Shown here in pieces: positions 18,657-27,481 of a stretch of DNA of 64,000 nucleotides (positions are counted from its first letter, which is position 1; every line of letters starts with the position of its first letter). A program made the translations under genes and the position numbers. The stretch is from an uncultured Lachnospiraceae bacterium (GTDB taxonomy: Bacteria > Bacillota > Clostridia > Lachnospirales > Lachnospiraceae): contig CAJKWK010000001.1 of NCBI GenBank assembly GCA_905203555.1, forward strand, positions 1 to 64,000, written 5' to 3'. Below the pieces are notes generated by a model, which searched no databases, had not been told where the DNA came from, and saw nothing but the letters and a program-made list of their open reading frames with translations.

Positions 18657-19535
18657 CTATTTCTGATATTTTTCCAAACATTTAACCGCATCATCTTGGG
18701 ACAATGCAAATTCCTCCATCAAATGTTTCAAAATTTCCTCTCTTGAAAAATGAAATTTGATACAAGTATCAATTGCCCCTTCTATACGGCCTTCTTTCCA
18801 CGACTCTTCTTTCAAAAATTCCCTAAATTCTTCTTCATTATATTCCGTCAAAATCATATCGATAACCTCCGATCTGTTTTTACGAAGTATCTCTGCCAAT
18901 ATTCCCTGCTTTATGGATTCCTCAACTGCTCGTTTTACGGCTTCCTCAAAAATCATTTCTTCCGCTATATACTTCCGTATCATTGCAATGAATTGGGAAT
19001 ATTCTTTTAGTGTTCTGCATTTTTCCAATAATTCCTTATTCTGACCGTAATTGATATTCAATACAGTTGCCGTACATTCCAATGCCGGAATCATTTTACA
19101 ATCCTTCTCCCTGCGTAAATATAAATCGCTTAGCTTAACTTCCTGTCGCTCCGGCTCCTCTTTTGTACCATTATAAAATACGATATACTGTGGAAATGGA
19201 ATTGTCATCGGTGAATCCATATATAGCTTTTGCTTTACAGGTTCAATATATTCTCTATAAAGAGATGCAAAATAAAAAAATCCCCGTAACGGCAAATTTG
19301 GACTGAATGAACTCTGATGTTCGTATAAATTCATCACATCATCAATTATAAATGATAAATCATTCTTCATTCCCATATACACCACATCTTCGATCGTTGT
19401 AATTTCCAAGTCATCCGGATTGCTGTAATTGCTGTTGTTCACTGCATTGTAAAGTTCCAATAGCTCCTTCTTCTCTCTGAAAATAATGCGGAACACCCTG
19501 TCTTTATACTTCCTGTTTATTCCATTGTATTTCAA
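18657..19535 (-). CDS. Rpn-family PD-(D/E)XK nuclease / transposase-like protein
   Basis: A 292-residue protein of the recombination-promoting nuclease (Rpn, PDDEXK_2 transposase) group. Visible are the N-terminal KYKDRVFRIIF segment, an acidic active-site region in MGMKNDLSFIIDD and the E-x-Q motif in LYEHQSS, typical of the family. The C-terminal 90 residues are Glu/Arg-rich helices. I place the start at a TTG (19535) because AAAGGAGG is eight bases upstream; an earlier in-frame TTG lacks a site. Such genes often occur in many copies per gut genome. No terminal inverted repeats are seen. Confidence 0.8.
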   Translation of the reverse strand: MKYNGINRKYKDRVFRIIFREKKELLELYNAVNNSNYSNPDDLEITTIEDVVYMGMKNDLSFIIDDVMNLYEHQSSFSPNLPLRGFFYFASLYREYIEPVKQKLYMDSPMTIPFPQYIVFYNGTKEEPERQEVKLSDLYLRREKDCKMIPALECTATVLNINYGQNKELLEKCRTLKEYSQFIAMIRKYIAEEMIFEEAVKRAVEESIKQGILAEILRKNRSEVIDMILTEYNEEEFREFLKEESWKEGRIEGAIDTCIKFHFSREEILKHLMEEFALSQDDAVKCLEKYQK

Positions 19536-20130
19536 TAATTCTTCCTCCTTTATTGTAACAAATATCACAATATGAATCAATGTGAATCAGCTAAAAGAGC
19601 ACTATCTTTCCAACGGCATGCACCTCTTCTCTAATATATTGTACAAATCTGATTTTCGGTGTGACGACTGCCACAGACTGTTTAGAATTATAGAAAATTC
19701 ATAGAAAATTGAATTTGTGTTGTGAGTATAACATACATCTTAACAAATCACAATCTATTTTAAAAATCTGTTTCAAAATACGAATACGGCAAAGGAAAAC
19801 AGATACCAATCTTTCGACTGATACCTGTTATACTTCCCTACAATGCCACGAATGTATTAAGTTTTTTATGCTTCCGTATCAACAGCAGCAATATGGTTCC
19901 GGGGTCCTTTTACACATTTTCACTCCAATCTTAAAATCGTTTTTACTGGATACTGGGAAAAACTTAACCAGAATTCCCTCTCTTCAATTTGTTTCCAATC
20001 CTTTTTCGTAAACCACAACGATAACATCTCATAAGGGTAAGTTACCTTCCTGGTTTCACCAGGGGATGCAAGAACTATTCCCACCGTAACCAATAAAATA
20101 ATTTTCTTCTATTGCTACATATCTGGTAGC
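19536..20130. other. About 600 bases without a recognisable gene
   Basis: Apart from the ribosome-binding region of the Rpn gene, nothing is supported here except a weak minus-strand frame at 19920-20093 listed separately. A plus-strand frame of 100 codons has no ribosome site and no protein-like features. The stretch could be decayed mobile DNA. Confidence 0.5.
19920..20093 (-). CDS. Possible short gene or relic (57 residues)
   Basis: A minus-strand frame that would start at a TTG encodes a short hydrophobic beginning (LLVTVGIVLASPGE) followed by a charged, aromatic-rich segment (LWFTKKDWKQIEEREFW). The composition looks protein-like, but there is no strong ribosome site and no family I recognise. 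It could be a relic of a longer gene since stops lie directly upstream. Confidence 0.25.
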   Translation of the reverse strand: MVTVGIVLASPGETRKVTYPYEMLSLWFTKKDWKQIEEREFWLSFSQYPVKTILRLE

Positions 20131-20182
20131 AAAAAACGGCTACAGCTCCCAATTATCTCATTTGGGGCTGCAACCGTTTTTT
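20131..20182 (-). terminator. Terminator after the hypothetical gene at 20192
   Basis: AACGGCTACAGCTCCCAA pairs with TTTGGGGCTGCAACCGTT across an 8-base loop. T tracts occur on both strands, so it could stop transcription both ways. Confidence 0.85.
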
Positions 20183-20191
20183 CATTTTCTC

Positions 20192-20671
20192 TTATTTCGC
20201 ACACAATACAATAATTCTCTGTGGTGTTGTCTGCGGCGGATTACTTCTGGTCATCGCAGAATAATACACCAGCAGATCATTTCCGCCCGGATTACAAGTG
20301 AATCTCTGTCCATTTATAGTAAACATTCTGGTTGATGGACCAACGTTCAACTGTAAGGATCCATCTTCTGCCAGTAAGCTGTCATCAAAATAGGACAGCA
20401 TCACATCCTGACTCTGGCGCAAAACTGTAATCAATTCTGCATGATACTGCGGAGGATAAATTGCAGGAGCCGGAAGAGTCGTGTCATAATAAACCGCCAC
20501 ACGCATTCCCCTTCTCAAGCGCACCTGATCCACTATAATTGTTTTCATAGAAACGTGGAAGTTTACTTCTCCGTTTTCTGTCATCACTGAAACCATTTGA
20601 TTGCAACAGGACTCTGCTGACGAGATCGACTGAATCACGCCAATGATTCTCTCATATGTTTCATATTTCAT
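20192..20671 (-). CDS. Conserved-looking hypothetical protein, beta-rich
   Basis: A 159-residue protein I do not recognise. Predicted beta strands with alternating hydrophobic residues (ERIIGVIQSI, QMVSVMTENGEVNFHVS, TIIVDQVRLRRGMRVAVYYD) in the first half suggest an OB-like barrel. The second half contains a Pro-rich loop (PAPAIYPPQYHAE) and LQLNVGPSTRMFTING. There is no signal peptide, membrane segment or catalytic motif. It has AAAGGA upstream, its own terminator, and follows the SDR gene by 56 bases, so the two may be co-transcribed. Confidence 0.65.
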   Translation of the reverse strand: MKYETYERIIGVIQSISSAESCCNQMVSVMTENGEVNFHVSMKTIIVDQVRLRRGMRVAVYYDTTLPAPAIYPPQYHAELITVLRQSQDVMLSYFDDSLLAEDGSLQLNVGPSTRMFTINGQRFTCNPGGNDLLVYYSAMTRSNPPQTTPQRIIVLCAK

Positions 20672-20727
20672 ATTAAAAAATCCTTTTTCTTTATCCTATG
20701 CACCAGATGATACTCTTGTCATAATTA

Positions 20728-21492
20728 TTACAATGTACTTCCAAAATCTGTGCAGATTGCCTGTCCTGTAATCGCACGTGATTCATCACTTGCAAGGAAT
20801 AACAAAATGTTAGCAACATCGATCGGCATACATGGCTGAACTCTTAAATCTGCATGTTTTGCCATCTGACCAAACATATCTGCATCCAGGTTAGACTGAT
20901 TTGCTCCGGCTACCATCGGTGTAACGATTGTTCCAGGGCAAATTGCATTACAGCGGATTCCTGTTCCTGCAAAACGAAGTGCTGTGTGACGTGTTACTCC
21001 AATAATGGCTGCCTTAGATGCAACATAAGCTGCGCCGCCACATCCCATCACACCTGCGATAGATGCCACATTTACAATAGAACCTGTTCCAACTTTTGCC
21101 ATCTCTGCACTTGCGGCACGCATGCAGTACATTGTTCCTTTTTCATTGATATCAATAATCTTCTCTAAATCTGCATCTTCTACACGATCGATTGGTTTCA
21201 ATCCTTCTTCCAAAACACCGGCATTGTTGATCAATACATCCACTTTTCCATAGGCTTCGATTGTTTTAGCAACCAAATTATCTGCATCTTCTCTTTTGGA
21301 AATGTCTGTTACAACCGGAAGAACCTCTCCGCCTGCCTCGCGGATTTTAGCAGCGACCTCTTCCAACTGTGCCTGTCTGCGGGCACTGATTACAACTTTT
21401 GCGCCTTCCTTTGCAAACAGCTCTGCTGTTGCTGCTCCAACTCCTGAATTACCTCCTGTAACAATCACTACTTTTCCGTCTAAACGACCCAT
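20728..21492 (-). CDS. SDR-family NAD(P)-dependent dehydrogenase
   Basis: A 254-residue classical short-chain dehydrogenase. The nucleotide-binding TGGNSGVG is near residue 12, NNAG near 90, and the catalytic Ser (VASIAG) and YVASK are near 140-157. An R in ISARRQ after strand 2 hints at NADP preference. Substrate is not certain; hydroxysteroid dehydrogenases for bile acids and 3-oxoacyl reductases in gut Lachnospiraceae have this length and motif set. The ATG at 21492 is fixed by GGAGGAG; the frame extends to a TTG inside the ribosome site, which is rejected. A strong promoter and 12-bp direct repeats lie upstream. Confidence 0.88.
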   Translation of the reverse strand: MGRLDGKVVIVTGGNSGVGAATAELFAKEGAKVVISARRQAQLEEVAAKIREAGGEVLPVVTDISKREDADNLVAKTIEAYGKVDVLINNAGVLEEGLKPIDRVEDADLEKIIDINEKGTMYCMRAASAEMAKVGTGSIVNVASIAGVMGCGGAAYVASKAAIIGVTRHTALRFAGTGIRCNAICPGTIVTPMVAGANQSNLDADMFGQMAKHADLRVQPCMPIDVANILLFLASDESRAITGQAICTDFGSTL

Positions 21493-21572
21493 GTTTCTCT
21501 CCTCCAAACATTTGTATTTCAGAAATGTTTTCCATTTCTGATATATTGCAATTATATTGCCTGATTATCTTT

Positions 21573-21601
21573 ATAGTAAGCTCTCCACTATGATTCGTCA
21601 A
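21573..21601 (-). promoter_or_regulatory. Sigma-A promoter of the SDR gene
   Basis: Minus-strand TTGACG (21601-21596), 17 bases, TACTAT (21578-21573). Confidence 0.7.
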
Positions 21602-21637
21602 CTATATTCCCTACTAATTTCATATATTTTATTAAAA

Positions 21638-21675
21638 TTTAAGTAATTCTGGTTTTATCAAGTTTTAAGTAATTC
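21638..21675. repeat. Two 12-bp direct repeats upstream of the SDR promoter
   Basis: TTTAAGTAATTC is present at 21638-21649 and 21664-21675, 26 bp apart, between the radA stop and the -35 box of the SDR gene. The placement suits an activator site. Confidence 0.7.
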
Positions 21676-21694
21676 AATCTTTTTATACCGTTAG

Positions 21695-23056
21695 TTAAAT
21701 TAAGTTCATTGCATCATTTACCGTCTTAACTCCAACGATCTTTATCCCTTTGATATTTTTCACCATATCCAACGATACTTCCGGCACAACACAAATTTCA
21801 AATCCTAATTTCTTTGCCTCTGCCACTCTCTGCTCCGGCATACTGACTGCTCGTACTTCTCCACTCAATCCCACTTCTCCAAACACAATCATCTTCTCAT
21901 CCACCGGACGATTTTTATAACTGGAAATCAGCGCCATTACAATCCCCAGATCAATCGCAGGTTCATTCATCTTGATTCCACCTGCAATATTGACATACGC
22001 ATCACAATTTGACATATGCAGACCGATTCGTTTTTCCAATACAGCCATCAACAAATTGACACGATTATAGTCCGTTCCCGCCGCTGTGCGTCGTGGCATT
22101 CCAAAATTACTTTCGCATACCAACGCTTGAATCTCTATTAGCAACGGCCGGGTTCCTTCCATCGAGCAGGCAACTACAGAACCAGATGCGTTTTCCGGCT
22201 TTCCGCTCAACATATATTCCGATGGGTTCTCTACTTCTACAAGTCCATTCTGCCTCATCTCAAAGACTCCGATTTCATTGGTCGAACCAAAACGATTTTT
22301 GACCCCTCGTAAAATCCGATAAGATGCATGTCGGTCCCCTTCAAAATACAATACCGTATCTACCATGTGTTCCAGCACTCTCGGTCCTGCCACTGTTCCT
22401 TCTTTTGTCACATGTCCCACAATAAAAATCGTAATTCCAAGACCTTTTGCAAGCTGCATAAAAACATGTGTAGACTCCCTTACTTGAGATACACTTCCGG
22501 GCGCTGAAGATACGTCCTCACTGTACATCGTCTGGATTGAATCAATGATTACTAATTCCGGTTTTCTATTTTCAATTACATTTCGAATTGTATCCAGATT
22601 GGTTTCACACAATAGCTTTAAATTTTCCTGAAATTCTCCCATTCGATTCGCTCTTAATTTGATCTGTGAAAGGGACTCCTCTCCAGAAATATATAAAACT
22701 GAGCGTTCCTGTGCAAGTTTTTGACAGACCTGCAGAAGAAGAGTCGATTTTCCAATTCCCGGATCTCCTCCTACCAATACTAGAGAGCCTGGTACAATTC
22801 CACCACCCAGTACTCGATCAAGCTCTTGCATCCCGGTTTCAATCCGAGTATGATCATCTACACTGACTTCAGATAATGATACAACGTTTATATCTCGTGC
22901 TGTCTTAGCCCCAGTCTGAGCTGAAACAGAAGAAACCAAAACCTTTTCTTCTACAAATGTATTCCACTCTTTACATGCCGGACACTGCCCCAGCCACTTC
23001 GTTTCCTCATGTCCACAATTTTGACAGAAATAAACTGTCTTTTTCCCTTTTGCCAA
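21695..23056 (-). CDS. radA: DNA repair protein RadA (Sms)
   Basis: A 453-residue RadA, a RecA-like ATPase that helps branch migration and processing of recombination intermediates. In order: four-Cys zinc finger (CQNCG...CPACKEW) at residues 11-30, Walker A GGDPGIGKST near 95, the RadA-specific KNRFGSTNEIG motif near 255, and a C-terminal Lon-protease-like domain (about 300-453) with GGIKMNEPAIDLG. Start at a TTG preceded by AAAGGGAAA. It stands between the SDR promoter region and a terminator, so it is probably a single-gene unit. Confidence 0.96.
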   Translation of the reverse strand: MAKGKKTVYFCQNCGHEETKWLGQCPACKEWNTFVEEKVLVSSVSAQTGAKTARDINVVSLSEVSVDDHTRIETGMQELDRVLGGGIVPGSLVLVGGDPGIGKSTLLLQVCQKLAQERSVLYISGEESLSQIKLRANRMGEFQENLKLLCETNLDTIRNVIENRKPELVIIDSIQTMYSEDVSSAPGSVSQVRESTHVFMQLAKGLGITIFIVGHVTKEGTVAGPRVLEHMVDTVLYFEGDRHASYRILRGVKNRFGSTNEIGVFEMRQNGLVEVENPSEYMLSGKPENASGSVVACSMEGTRPLLIEIQALVCESNFGMPRRTAAGTDYNRVNLLMAVLEKRIGLHMSNCDAYVNIAGGIKMNEPAIDLGIVMALISSYKNRPVDEKMIVFGEVGLSGEVRAVSMPEQRVAEAKKLGFEICVVPEVSLDMVKNIKGIKIVGVKTVNDAMNLI

Positions 23057-23146
23057 TTCAATTTTCCCTTTCTACTATATATCCTATCTATTCCACTTGC
23101 GCTCAAAATAATCCACCGGACTGTTTTATCGCATACTTGGCAACTT

Positions 23147-23177
23147 AAAAACGGGAACAGTTTCTGCCTGTTCCCGT
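23147..23177 (-). terminator. Rho-independent terminator after the 23228 gene
   Basis: ACGGGAACAG pairs with CTGTTCCCGT over a 7-base loop; on the minus strand it is followed by a T run. It lies in the radA upstream region and closes the preceding unit. Confidence 0.88.
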
Positions 23178-23227
23178 ATCACCGTTCTTCTAAATCATAT
23201 CGATATCAAAAAAATCTATGATTCGTA

Positions 23228-23641
23228 CTAACACTTTACAACTTTCACATCTGCACTTTCATCTCCGGCAAGTTCTACGCTCACACTCAGCTTTCCACTT
23301 AAATTAGTTGTCATCTTTCCTGCTGATTCGCCTCCGAGAAATACTTCGTATTCACTTTCCGGCTCCAATTCCAATGTAAACTGAACATCTTCCGGAGCTG
23401 ATACCTTAAACGTCACTTCACTGTCCGTTGCTTTAAAATTCTCCACAGTGCTTCCCGGAACAGACTCATATACAAACAAACCATTCTTTTCTAACTTTGT
23501 GATCTCCGCAAATGTTTTCACTTTATAAATATCGCCTTCAAACTCGTAGTTATCCAACTTTGTCTTAGATGCCAGGGTATAGTCTCCAAAGCTGAGTGTA
23601 CCATCATTTTCTGCGCGTAATAATTCTTTAACTGTTGCCAT
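23228..23641 (-). CDS. Small beta-rich protein annotated as 'endosialidase' in relatives
   Basis: A 137-residue protein starting MATVKELLRAENDGTLSFGD. Relatives in Lachnospiraceae carry the name 'endosialidase', but I see no enzyme motif: it is short, acidic and beta-rich, with an N-terminal half that looks like a cytoplasmic fold and a C-terminal half (about 75-137) like a small Ig/jelly-roll module (VTFKVSAPEDVQFTLELEPE). Function should be treated as unknown. The ATG at 23641 has GGAGGAG upstream; the longer frame is rejected. It follows clpC by about 100 bases and ends at a strong terminator. Confidence 0.75.
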   Translation of the reverse strand: MATVKELLRAENDGTLSFGDYTLASKTKLDNYEFEGDIYKVKTFAEITKLEKNGLFVYESVPGSTVENFKATDSEVTFKVSAPEDVQFTLELEPESEYEVFLGGESAGKMTTNLSGKLSVSVELAGDESADVKVVKC

Positions 23642-23746
23642 TTTCTTTTTACTCCTCCTGCGTATTTTAGAATATTGTGCAGTCACTTTTTATCAAACTG
23701 CTCTTTTTATCCATGTATTCAGTATATAATAATTCCATCTGTTTTT

Positions 23747-26191
23747 CTACTTTTTTATCTCTTTTGGATAAAATTTAATTTCCTTTTTGGAAACCCCTGC
23801 CTCTACCTGCATTCCGGATTTTACTTCTCCGCTCAAAATTGCCTCTGCCAGTTTATCTTCTAACTCTGTCTGTAAAGCGCGGCGCAGCGGTCTGGCTCCG
23901 TATTTTACATCAGTTCCTTTTTCAATAATCAGATTTTTCACAGAATCACGGATGCTCAAACTAATCTGCAATTGTTCTTTCAAACGATTTGTAAACTCCT
24001 TACACTGCAGCGTTACAATCTGTTTCATATGACTATGCTCCAGTGGATGGAATACAATAATTTCATCAATTCGATTAAGAAATTCCGGACGGAAAATCAA
24101 CTTCACTTCTTCCATGACATTCTGTTTCATCCGTTCATAATCGCCTTTTGCATCCTCTTTTGCCGCAAATCCAAGTTTCTTTGGCTCCATAATCGCCTTG
24201 GCACCGGCATTGGAGGTCATTATAATAACCGTATTGCTGAAATCTACCTTACGTCCTTGAGAATCTGTAATATGTCCATCATCCAATACCTGCAGCAAAA
24301 TGTTAAATACATCCGGATGAGCCTTCTCTATCTCATCAAATAAAATCACAGAATACGGATGCGTCCGTACCTGATCACTTAATTGACCCCCTTCCTCATG
24401 TCCAACATATCCCGGAGGGGAACCAATCATTTTTGCCACAGAATGCTTTTCCATATATTCTGACATATCAACCCGGATCATCGCATCTTCCTTGCCAAAT
24501 AACGTTTCTGCAAGTGCTTTCGATAATTCCGTCTTTCCTACGCCTGTAGGTCCGAGAAACAGAAAAGAACCAATCGGACGTTTCGGATCTTTTAATCCGA
24601 CTCTGCCTCGCTTGACAGCTCTCGCCACTGCACTGACTGCCTCTTCCTGTCCGATCACACGCTTATGCAATTCTTTTTCCAGCTTATTCAAACGCTCTGC
24701 ATCCGTCTCTTCTAATTTGCTGATTGGGATTTTCGTCCATGCAGAGACCACCTCTGCAATATCCGACTCCTCTACCAACGGATGTTCAGACTGATTTTTC
24801 TTTTTTAATCGTTTCCGAAGAGAAACCAATTTTTTCTGCACTGCTTCCTGTTCCTTTTGGATCTGAGCTGCTTCCTCAAAGGCGCCTGCCTTGATGCACT
24901 GCGTCTTTTGCTGAATGCAGTTCTTTAAATCCTCTTCCATCTTCAAAAGATTCTCCGGCACTTTATATCCTTTGAGACTGACTTTGGAACACGCCTCATC
25001 CATCACATCAATCGCCTTATCCGGCAGATTACGGTCAGTAATATACTGCTCCGACAATTCTACTGCTGCCCTCAGTGCGCTTTCTGAAATTTCAACCTTA
25101 TGATGCTGTTGATATTTCTCCTTTAATCCCTGTAAAATCTCCAGACACTGTTCTTTCCCCGGTTCTTCTACCATAATCGGCTGGAACCGCCGCTCCAGTG
25201 CAGCATCCTTTTCAATGTATTTCCGATACTCAGATATCGTTGTCGCACCGATCAACTGCAGCTTTCCCCTTGACAATGCCGGTTTCAAAATACCAGATGC
25301 ATCCATAGCGCCTTCTGCTCCGCCGGCTCCGATCATCGTATGAAGTTCATCCATAAATAACAATACATTCGGATTCGATTCGACTTCTGAGATCAATCGT
25401 TTCATCCGATCTTCAAATTCACCACGATATTTAGAACCTGCAATTAAACCTGCCAGATCCAGCGTATAGATTCGTTTTCTTTTCATACTCTCCGGCACTG
25501 CTCCGAGTGCGATCCGTTCTGCCAAGCCTTCCAAAATAGCAGTCTTTCCAACCCCCGGTTCTCCAACCAGACAAGGATTGTTCTTTGTTCTTCGGCTCAA
25601 AACCTGCATCAGCCGAAAAATTTCTTCTTCCCGGCCCACCACAGGATCCAGATGCCCCTCTTCCGCTTCTGCTGTTAAATCTTTACAATACTTCTCCAAA
25701 GCACTTCCGGTTCCATGACCTTCTTCAGATACTTCCTCCTGATACGCTTTCGGATCCATTCCTGCTGCCGCTAAAATATCCTGGAACAGCTTCTGCAAAT
25801 TGATATTCATTGTAATCAAAATACGGGCTGCTACACAATCCACATCACGAATCATCGCCATTAATAAATGCTCGGTTCCTACTTGCCTCATATGAAAATG
25901 CCCTGCTTCTGCAATTCCATCTTCCAAAATGCAACGAAGACGCGGAGACTCCTCCGGCTGCTTTTTCCGGCTTTCACCTTCTGACGGCACAACCAGTTTA
26001 TCCATAAGTTTCAGAATCTTCTCTTCATCCACACCATGCTGTGCCAGCACTTGACCTGCAACCCCGGTATACTCTTTGCGAAGTCCCAACAGCAAGTGCT
26101 CCGTTCCGATATACGGATGTTTCAATCTCTTTGCCTCCGATGCCGCAAAACGGATTGCGCTTAGCGCCTGTTTTGTATATTGATTCTGCAT
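23747..26191 (-). CDS. clpC: ATPase ClpC (Hsp100 unfoldase for ClpP)
   Basis: An 814-residue ClpC. N-terminal Clp repeats (1-145), first AAA module with GEPGVGKTA near 210, a UVR-type middle segment ([16 protein letters not shown]) short compared with ClpB, and second AAA module with GPTGVGKTE near 545. It unfolds substrates for ClpP. In Bacillus it lies in ctsR-mcsA-mcsB-clpC; here none of these partners is present, and instead a GntR regulator gene precedes it by 21 bases. GGGAGG marks the start. Confidence 0.95.
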   Translation of the reverse strand: MQNQYTKQALSAIRFAASEAKRLKHPYIGTEHLLLGLRKEYTGVAGQVLAQHGVDEEKILKLMDKLVVPSEGESRKKQPEESPRLRCILEDGIAEAGHFHMRQVGTEHLLMAMIRDVDCVAARILITMNINLQKLFQDILAAAGMDPKAYQEEVSEEGHGTGSALEKYCKDLTAEAEEGHLDPVVGREEEIFRLMQVLSRRTKNNPCLVGEPGVGKTAILEGLAERIALGAVPESMKRKRIYTLDLAGLIAGSKYRGEFEDRMKRLISEVESNPNVLLFMDELHTMIGAGGAEGAMDASGILKPALSRGKLQLIGATTISEYRKYIEKDAALERRFQPIMVEEPGKEQCLEILQGLKEKYQQHHKVEISESALRAAVELSEQYITDRNLPDKAIDVMDEACSKVSLKGYKVPENLLKMEEDLKNCIQQKTQCIKAGAFEEAAQIQKEQEAVQKKLVSLRKRLKKKNQSEHPLVEESDIAEVVSAWTKIPISKLEETDAERLNKLEKELHKRVIGQEEAVSAVARAVKRGRVGLKDPKRPIGSFLFLGPTGVGKTELSKALAETLFGKEDAMIRVDMSEYMEKHSVAKMIGSPPGYVGHEEGGQLSDQVRTHPYSVILFDEIEKAHPDVFNILLQVLDDGHITDSQGRKVDFSNTVIIMTSNAGAKAIMEPKKLGFAAKEDAKGDYERMKQNVMEEVKLIFRPEFLNRIDEIIVFHPLEHSHMKQIVTLQCKEFTNRLKEQLQISLSIRDSVKNLIIEKGTDVKYGARPLRRALQTELEDKLAEAILSGEVKSGMQVEAGVSKKEIKFYPKEIKK

Positions 26192-26212
26192 AAATTCCTC
26201 CCATGCTATATA

Positions 26213-26587
26213 TTAAATCACGAAATATTCATCAAAAATAGAATCTACCAATTCATGTACTTCTTCCCTTGTTATATTCTTACAACATGCTTTTGCAAGT
26301 ACAATCTGGAGATTTTCACGCATTTCCTCCAATGCTTTAATCTTATTGATATCCAGTGCAATAACAGCGCCCCGGCGTTTATCCAGGCTGATAAAACCTT
26401 CCTGTTTCAATACATTATACGCCTTATTCACCGTATGCATATTCACACCAATCGTTTCAGCAAGCTGACGTACCGAAGGAAGAGAATCCCCTTCACGTAT
26501 CGTTGATGTCGCAATCCCCATAATAATCTGATTGCGCAGTTGGATATAAATCGCTTCACTACTATTAAAATCAATCTCTATCAGCAC
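26213..26587 (-). CDS. GntR-family (YtrA-type) transcriptional regulator
   Basis: A 124-residue regulator with the short C-terminal helical tail of the YtrA subfamily. The winged helix (about 10-75) shows LPSVRQLAETIGVNMHTVNKAY and LKQEGFISLDKRRGAVI. YtrA-type proteins usually control ABC transporter operons, but here the next gene is clpC, so it probably regulates clpC and itself. The start is a GTG with AAGGGG eight bases upstream. Confidence 0.9.
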   Translation of the reverse strand: MLIEIDFNSSEAIYIQLRNQIIMGIATSTIREGDSLPSVRQLAETIGVNMHTVNKAYNVLKQEGFISLDKRRGAVIALDINKIKALEEMRENLQIVLAKACCKNITREEVHELVDSIFDEYFVI

Positions 26588-26631
26588 ATACTCAACCCCT
26601 TCATCTTTTGTTATGTCAGATTGTTATACAC

Positions 26632-26660
26632 ATCATAGCACAAACAGTTCTTCTCTGCAA
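26632..26660 (-). promoter_or_regulatory. Sigma-A promoter of the gntR-clpC unit
   Basis: Minus-strand TTGCAG (26660-26655), 17 bases, TATGAT (26637-26632). Just downstream TGTGTATAACAATCTGACATAACA may hold an imperfect operator. Confidence 0.6.
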
Positions 26661-26663
26661 GAA

Positions 26664-26741
26664 AATACATGAGCCTTAACTTTTGATTGTTTTCCGGTAT
26701 TTCCACTCCATCCAACAATTTCCGTTACAGACTCATGTATT
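26664..26741 (-). repeat. Long-loop inverted repeat at the 3' end of trmO
   Basis: AATACATGAG (26664-26673) and CTCATGTATT (26732-26741) are perfect complements separated by 58 bases. The second arm covers the trmO stop. On the minus strand the structure ends in TATTTTCTT, so it may act as a weak terminator. Confidence 0.4.
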
Positions 26742-27431
26742 CTTTACATATGTAATTCCACAAACTGTTACTACTTGATCCACTACACAGAACTTTACTT
26801 CCATCCCGGCATACTCCATGCCATAGATCCGCTCCGGATCCTTTTGATATGCCGGTCTCGGATCCTGTCTTAACAATTGTATCAGATTCTCTACCTCACA
26901 AGAAGGCACTTTCTTTTTATAGACTTCCGGGAAAACCACCTGCAGTTCATAATCCATAACCCGTCCGGCAAATCCTGTTCTGGCATCCGGATGACTGTCT
27001 ACATAAGGAAGATATGGTTTTACATCAAAAATCGGAGTTCCATTCATCAAATCCGCTCCGCTTACAAGAAGTACCGGCCCCTCTTCGCTCTCCCAATCAA
27101 TCTTTATCAGTTTAACAACCGAAAGACCGATCGGGTTTGGTCGAAATGGGGACCGGGTAGCAAAAACTCCCATCCGCTGATTTCCTCCCAGTCGAGGCGG
27201 ACGTACTGTCGGAGACCAATTCTCACGTACCGTTTCTGAAAACTCCCACAAAAGCCAGAGATGTGAATACTCTTCTAAACCACGAAACGCCTCCGCCACT
27301 CGATATTCCGGATAAAATATAATCTCAGAAGAAATCTCTGCAAGTCCACTCTGTCTTGGAATCCCAAATTTCGTTGTAAAACCATTTCGAATATATGCTA
27401 TCTTTTCAAACTCTCTCGTTTTTTCTGTCAT
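26733..27431 (-). CDS. trmO: tRNA t6A37 N6-methyltransferase TrmO (TsaA family)
   Basis: A 232-residue protein of the TsaA/YaeB family, which methylates N6-threonylcarbamoyladenosine at position 37 of tRNA-Thr using S-adenosylmethionine. The conserved block VRPPRLGGNQRMGVFATRSP, followed by FRPNPIGLSVVKL, and DVKPYLPYVDS is clearly present. The C-terminal part (160-232) carries the usual DPRPAYQKDP motif. It follows the UbiB-like gene by 50 bases with AGAGGA as ribosome site and is probably last in that unit. Confidence 0.93.
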   Translation of the reverse strand: MTEKTREFEKIAYIRNGFTTKFGIPRQSGLAEISSEIIFYPEYRVAEAFRGLEEYSHLWLLWEFSETVRENWSPTVRPPRLGGNQRMGVFATRSPFRPNPIGLSVVKLIKIDWESEEGPVLLVSGADLMNGTPIFDVKPYLPYVDSHPDARTGFAGRVMDYELQVVFPEVYKKKVPSCEVENLIQLLRQDPRPAYQKDPERIYGMEYAGMEVKFCVVDQVVTVCGITYVKNT

Positions 27432-27481
27432 TCCTCTTTATCCAATCATTCTGTCTCTTAGTTCTATTTCCTGGTTTTATT

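Noticed and set aside
19709..20011. A 100-codon plus-strand frame in the gap
   Set aside because: No ribosome site, low-complexity start and no protein-like pattern.
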